Assembly: GCF_014297285.1 (NCBI RefSeq)
Contig: NZ_JACOQI010000052.1
Location: 1 to 5,492, forward strand
DNA: 5,492 bases
DNA from: Dysosmobacter segnis
GTDB taxonomy: Bacteria > Bacillota > Clostridia > Oscillospirales > Oscillospiraceae
Direction: 5' to 3'
The translations under genes and the position numbers were made by a program. Under the pieces are notes generated by a model. The model saw nothing but the letters and a program-made list of their open reading frames with translations, had not been told where the DNA came from and did not search any database. This document shows, one piece after another, positions 5,290 to 5,492 of this stretch (the first letter of the stretch is position 1; every line of letters begins with the position of its first letter).

Positions 5290-5476
5290 AGGCGAAAGCC
5301 AAATCTCGCGGCTTTCCGGTGAGGTCCACACCCCGGTGTGACCTCAGGCGTTCATGGACCCCGTAGGGCATTATGACCACCCTGTACGCAGGAAGTTCCA
5401 TGAAGGTCGACAGTTTTTGGCGCTGTACCGGCAGCGCGGGTGTGTACCCTTCCGTCGAAAGCGGAAAGGACACAAA
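5290..5476 (+). ncRNA. Structured 5' leader with a hairpin over the ribosome binding site
   Basis: From the predicted start site to ATG 5477, about 187 bases fold into a chain of hairpins. These are GGC-GAAA-GCC (5291-5300) or, exclusive of it, GAAAGCC/GGCTTTC (5294-5300/5310-5316); a 12-bp stem with one bulged C (5320-5332/5335-5346); TTCATGGA/TCCATGAA (5351-5358/5397-5404) enclosing CCTG-TACG-CAGG; GCGCTG/CAGCGC (5420-5425/5432-5437); and GGGT/ACCC (5438-5441/5446-5449). Lastly CCTTCCG (5448-5454) pairs with CGGAAAGG (5462-5469), which contains the ribosome binding site. TCGAC/GTCGA (5407-5411/5454-5458) competes with that last stem. The design resembles a riboswitch or translational attenuator. 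No known riboswitch class was recognised. Confidence 0.55.
5464..5470 (+). promoter_or_regulatory. Ribosome binding site of the truncated rightward gene
   Basis: GAAAGGA ends 6 bases before ATG 5477. Part of it (to 5469) can be paired in the terminal leader hairpin with 5448-5454, so access to it may be regulated. Confidence 0.65.
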
Positions 5477-5492
5477 ATGAACGACTATGTCG
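5477..5492 (+). CDS. Start of a rightward gene, truncated by the window edge
   Basis: ATG at 5477 is preceded by a well-spaced ribosome binding site, a long leader and a strong promoter, and the visible codons read MNDYV before the window ends. Five residues are too few to assign a family or function. The context (a divergent serine recombinase, heavy upstream regulation) suggests the first gene of another operon, possibly part of a mobile element, but this is only inference. Confidence 0.6.

Noticed and set aside
5168..5473. Minus-strand frame of 101 codons opposite the right-hand leader
   Set aside because: It is antisense to the promoter and structured leader and has no ribosome site. Only its last 20 or so residues look protein-like, which is not enough to call a gene.
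1..5492. CRISPR array, rRNA, tRNA or insertion-sequence transposase
   Set aside because: No regularly spaced direct repeats, no conserved rRNA or complete tRNA sequences and no transposase motifs were seen on either strand.

Overview
The window looks like chromosomal DNA of a gut-type Firmicute of class Clostridia, most likely the Oscillospiraceae or a near relative. The inference rests on the central protein, which combines a Sec signal peptide, InlB-type (Listeria-Bacteroides) repeats and C-terminal S-layer homology (SLH) domains. It is supported by strong AGGAGG-type ribosome binding sites and by recombinase genes typical of clostridial integrative elements. The species cannot be named from the sequence alone.

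Layout from left to right. Positions 1-291 (+) hold the C-terminal end of a tyrosine integrase whose gene begins outside the window, followed by a hairpin terminator. Positions 342-684 have no convincing gene. They carry a tandem GTGTGGGTCA repeat and are a reasonable place for an integrase end or attachment region. A very strong symmetrical terminator (685-730) ends the gene to its right. Positions 780-4202 (-) encode an 1140-residue secreted, cell-wall-anchored surface protein. Positions 4203-4466 form a structured non-coding spacer holding the terminator of the next gene and two interleaved 10-bp inverted repeats. Positions 4467-5051 (-) encode a small serine recombinase of the resolvase/invertase family. 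Positions 5052-5254 hold its leader. Positions 5255-5476 (+) hold a near-consensus sigma-A promoter and a leader of about 187 nt full of hairpins, the last of which covers the ribosome binding site of a gene that starts at 5477 and leaves the window.

How the parts may work together. The surface-protein gene is separated from the recombinase gene by an intrinsic terminator, so it should have its own promoter in the 4203-4403 spacer. That spacer is where the inverted repeats lie. An invertible switch or a leader-RNA switch controlling the surface protein is therefore a reasonable hypothesis, but neither is proven here. The right-hand promoter and leader belong to a different transcription unit, divergent from the recombinase, probably the start of another mobile-element module.
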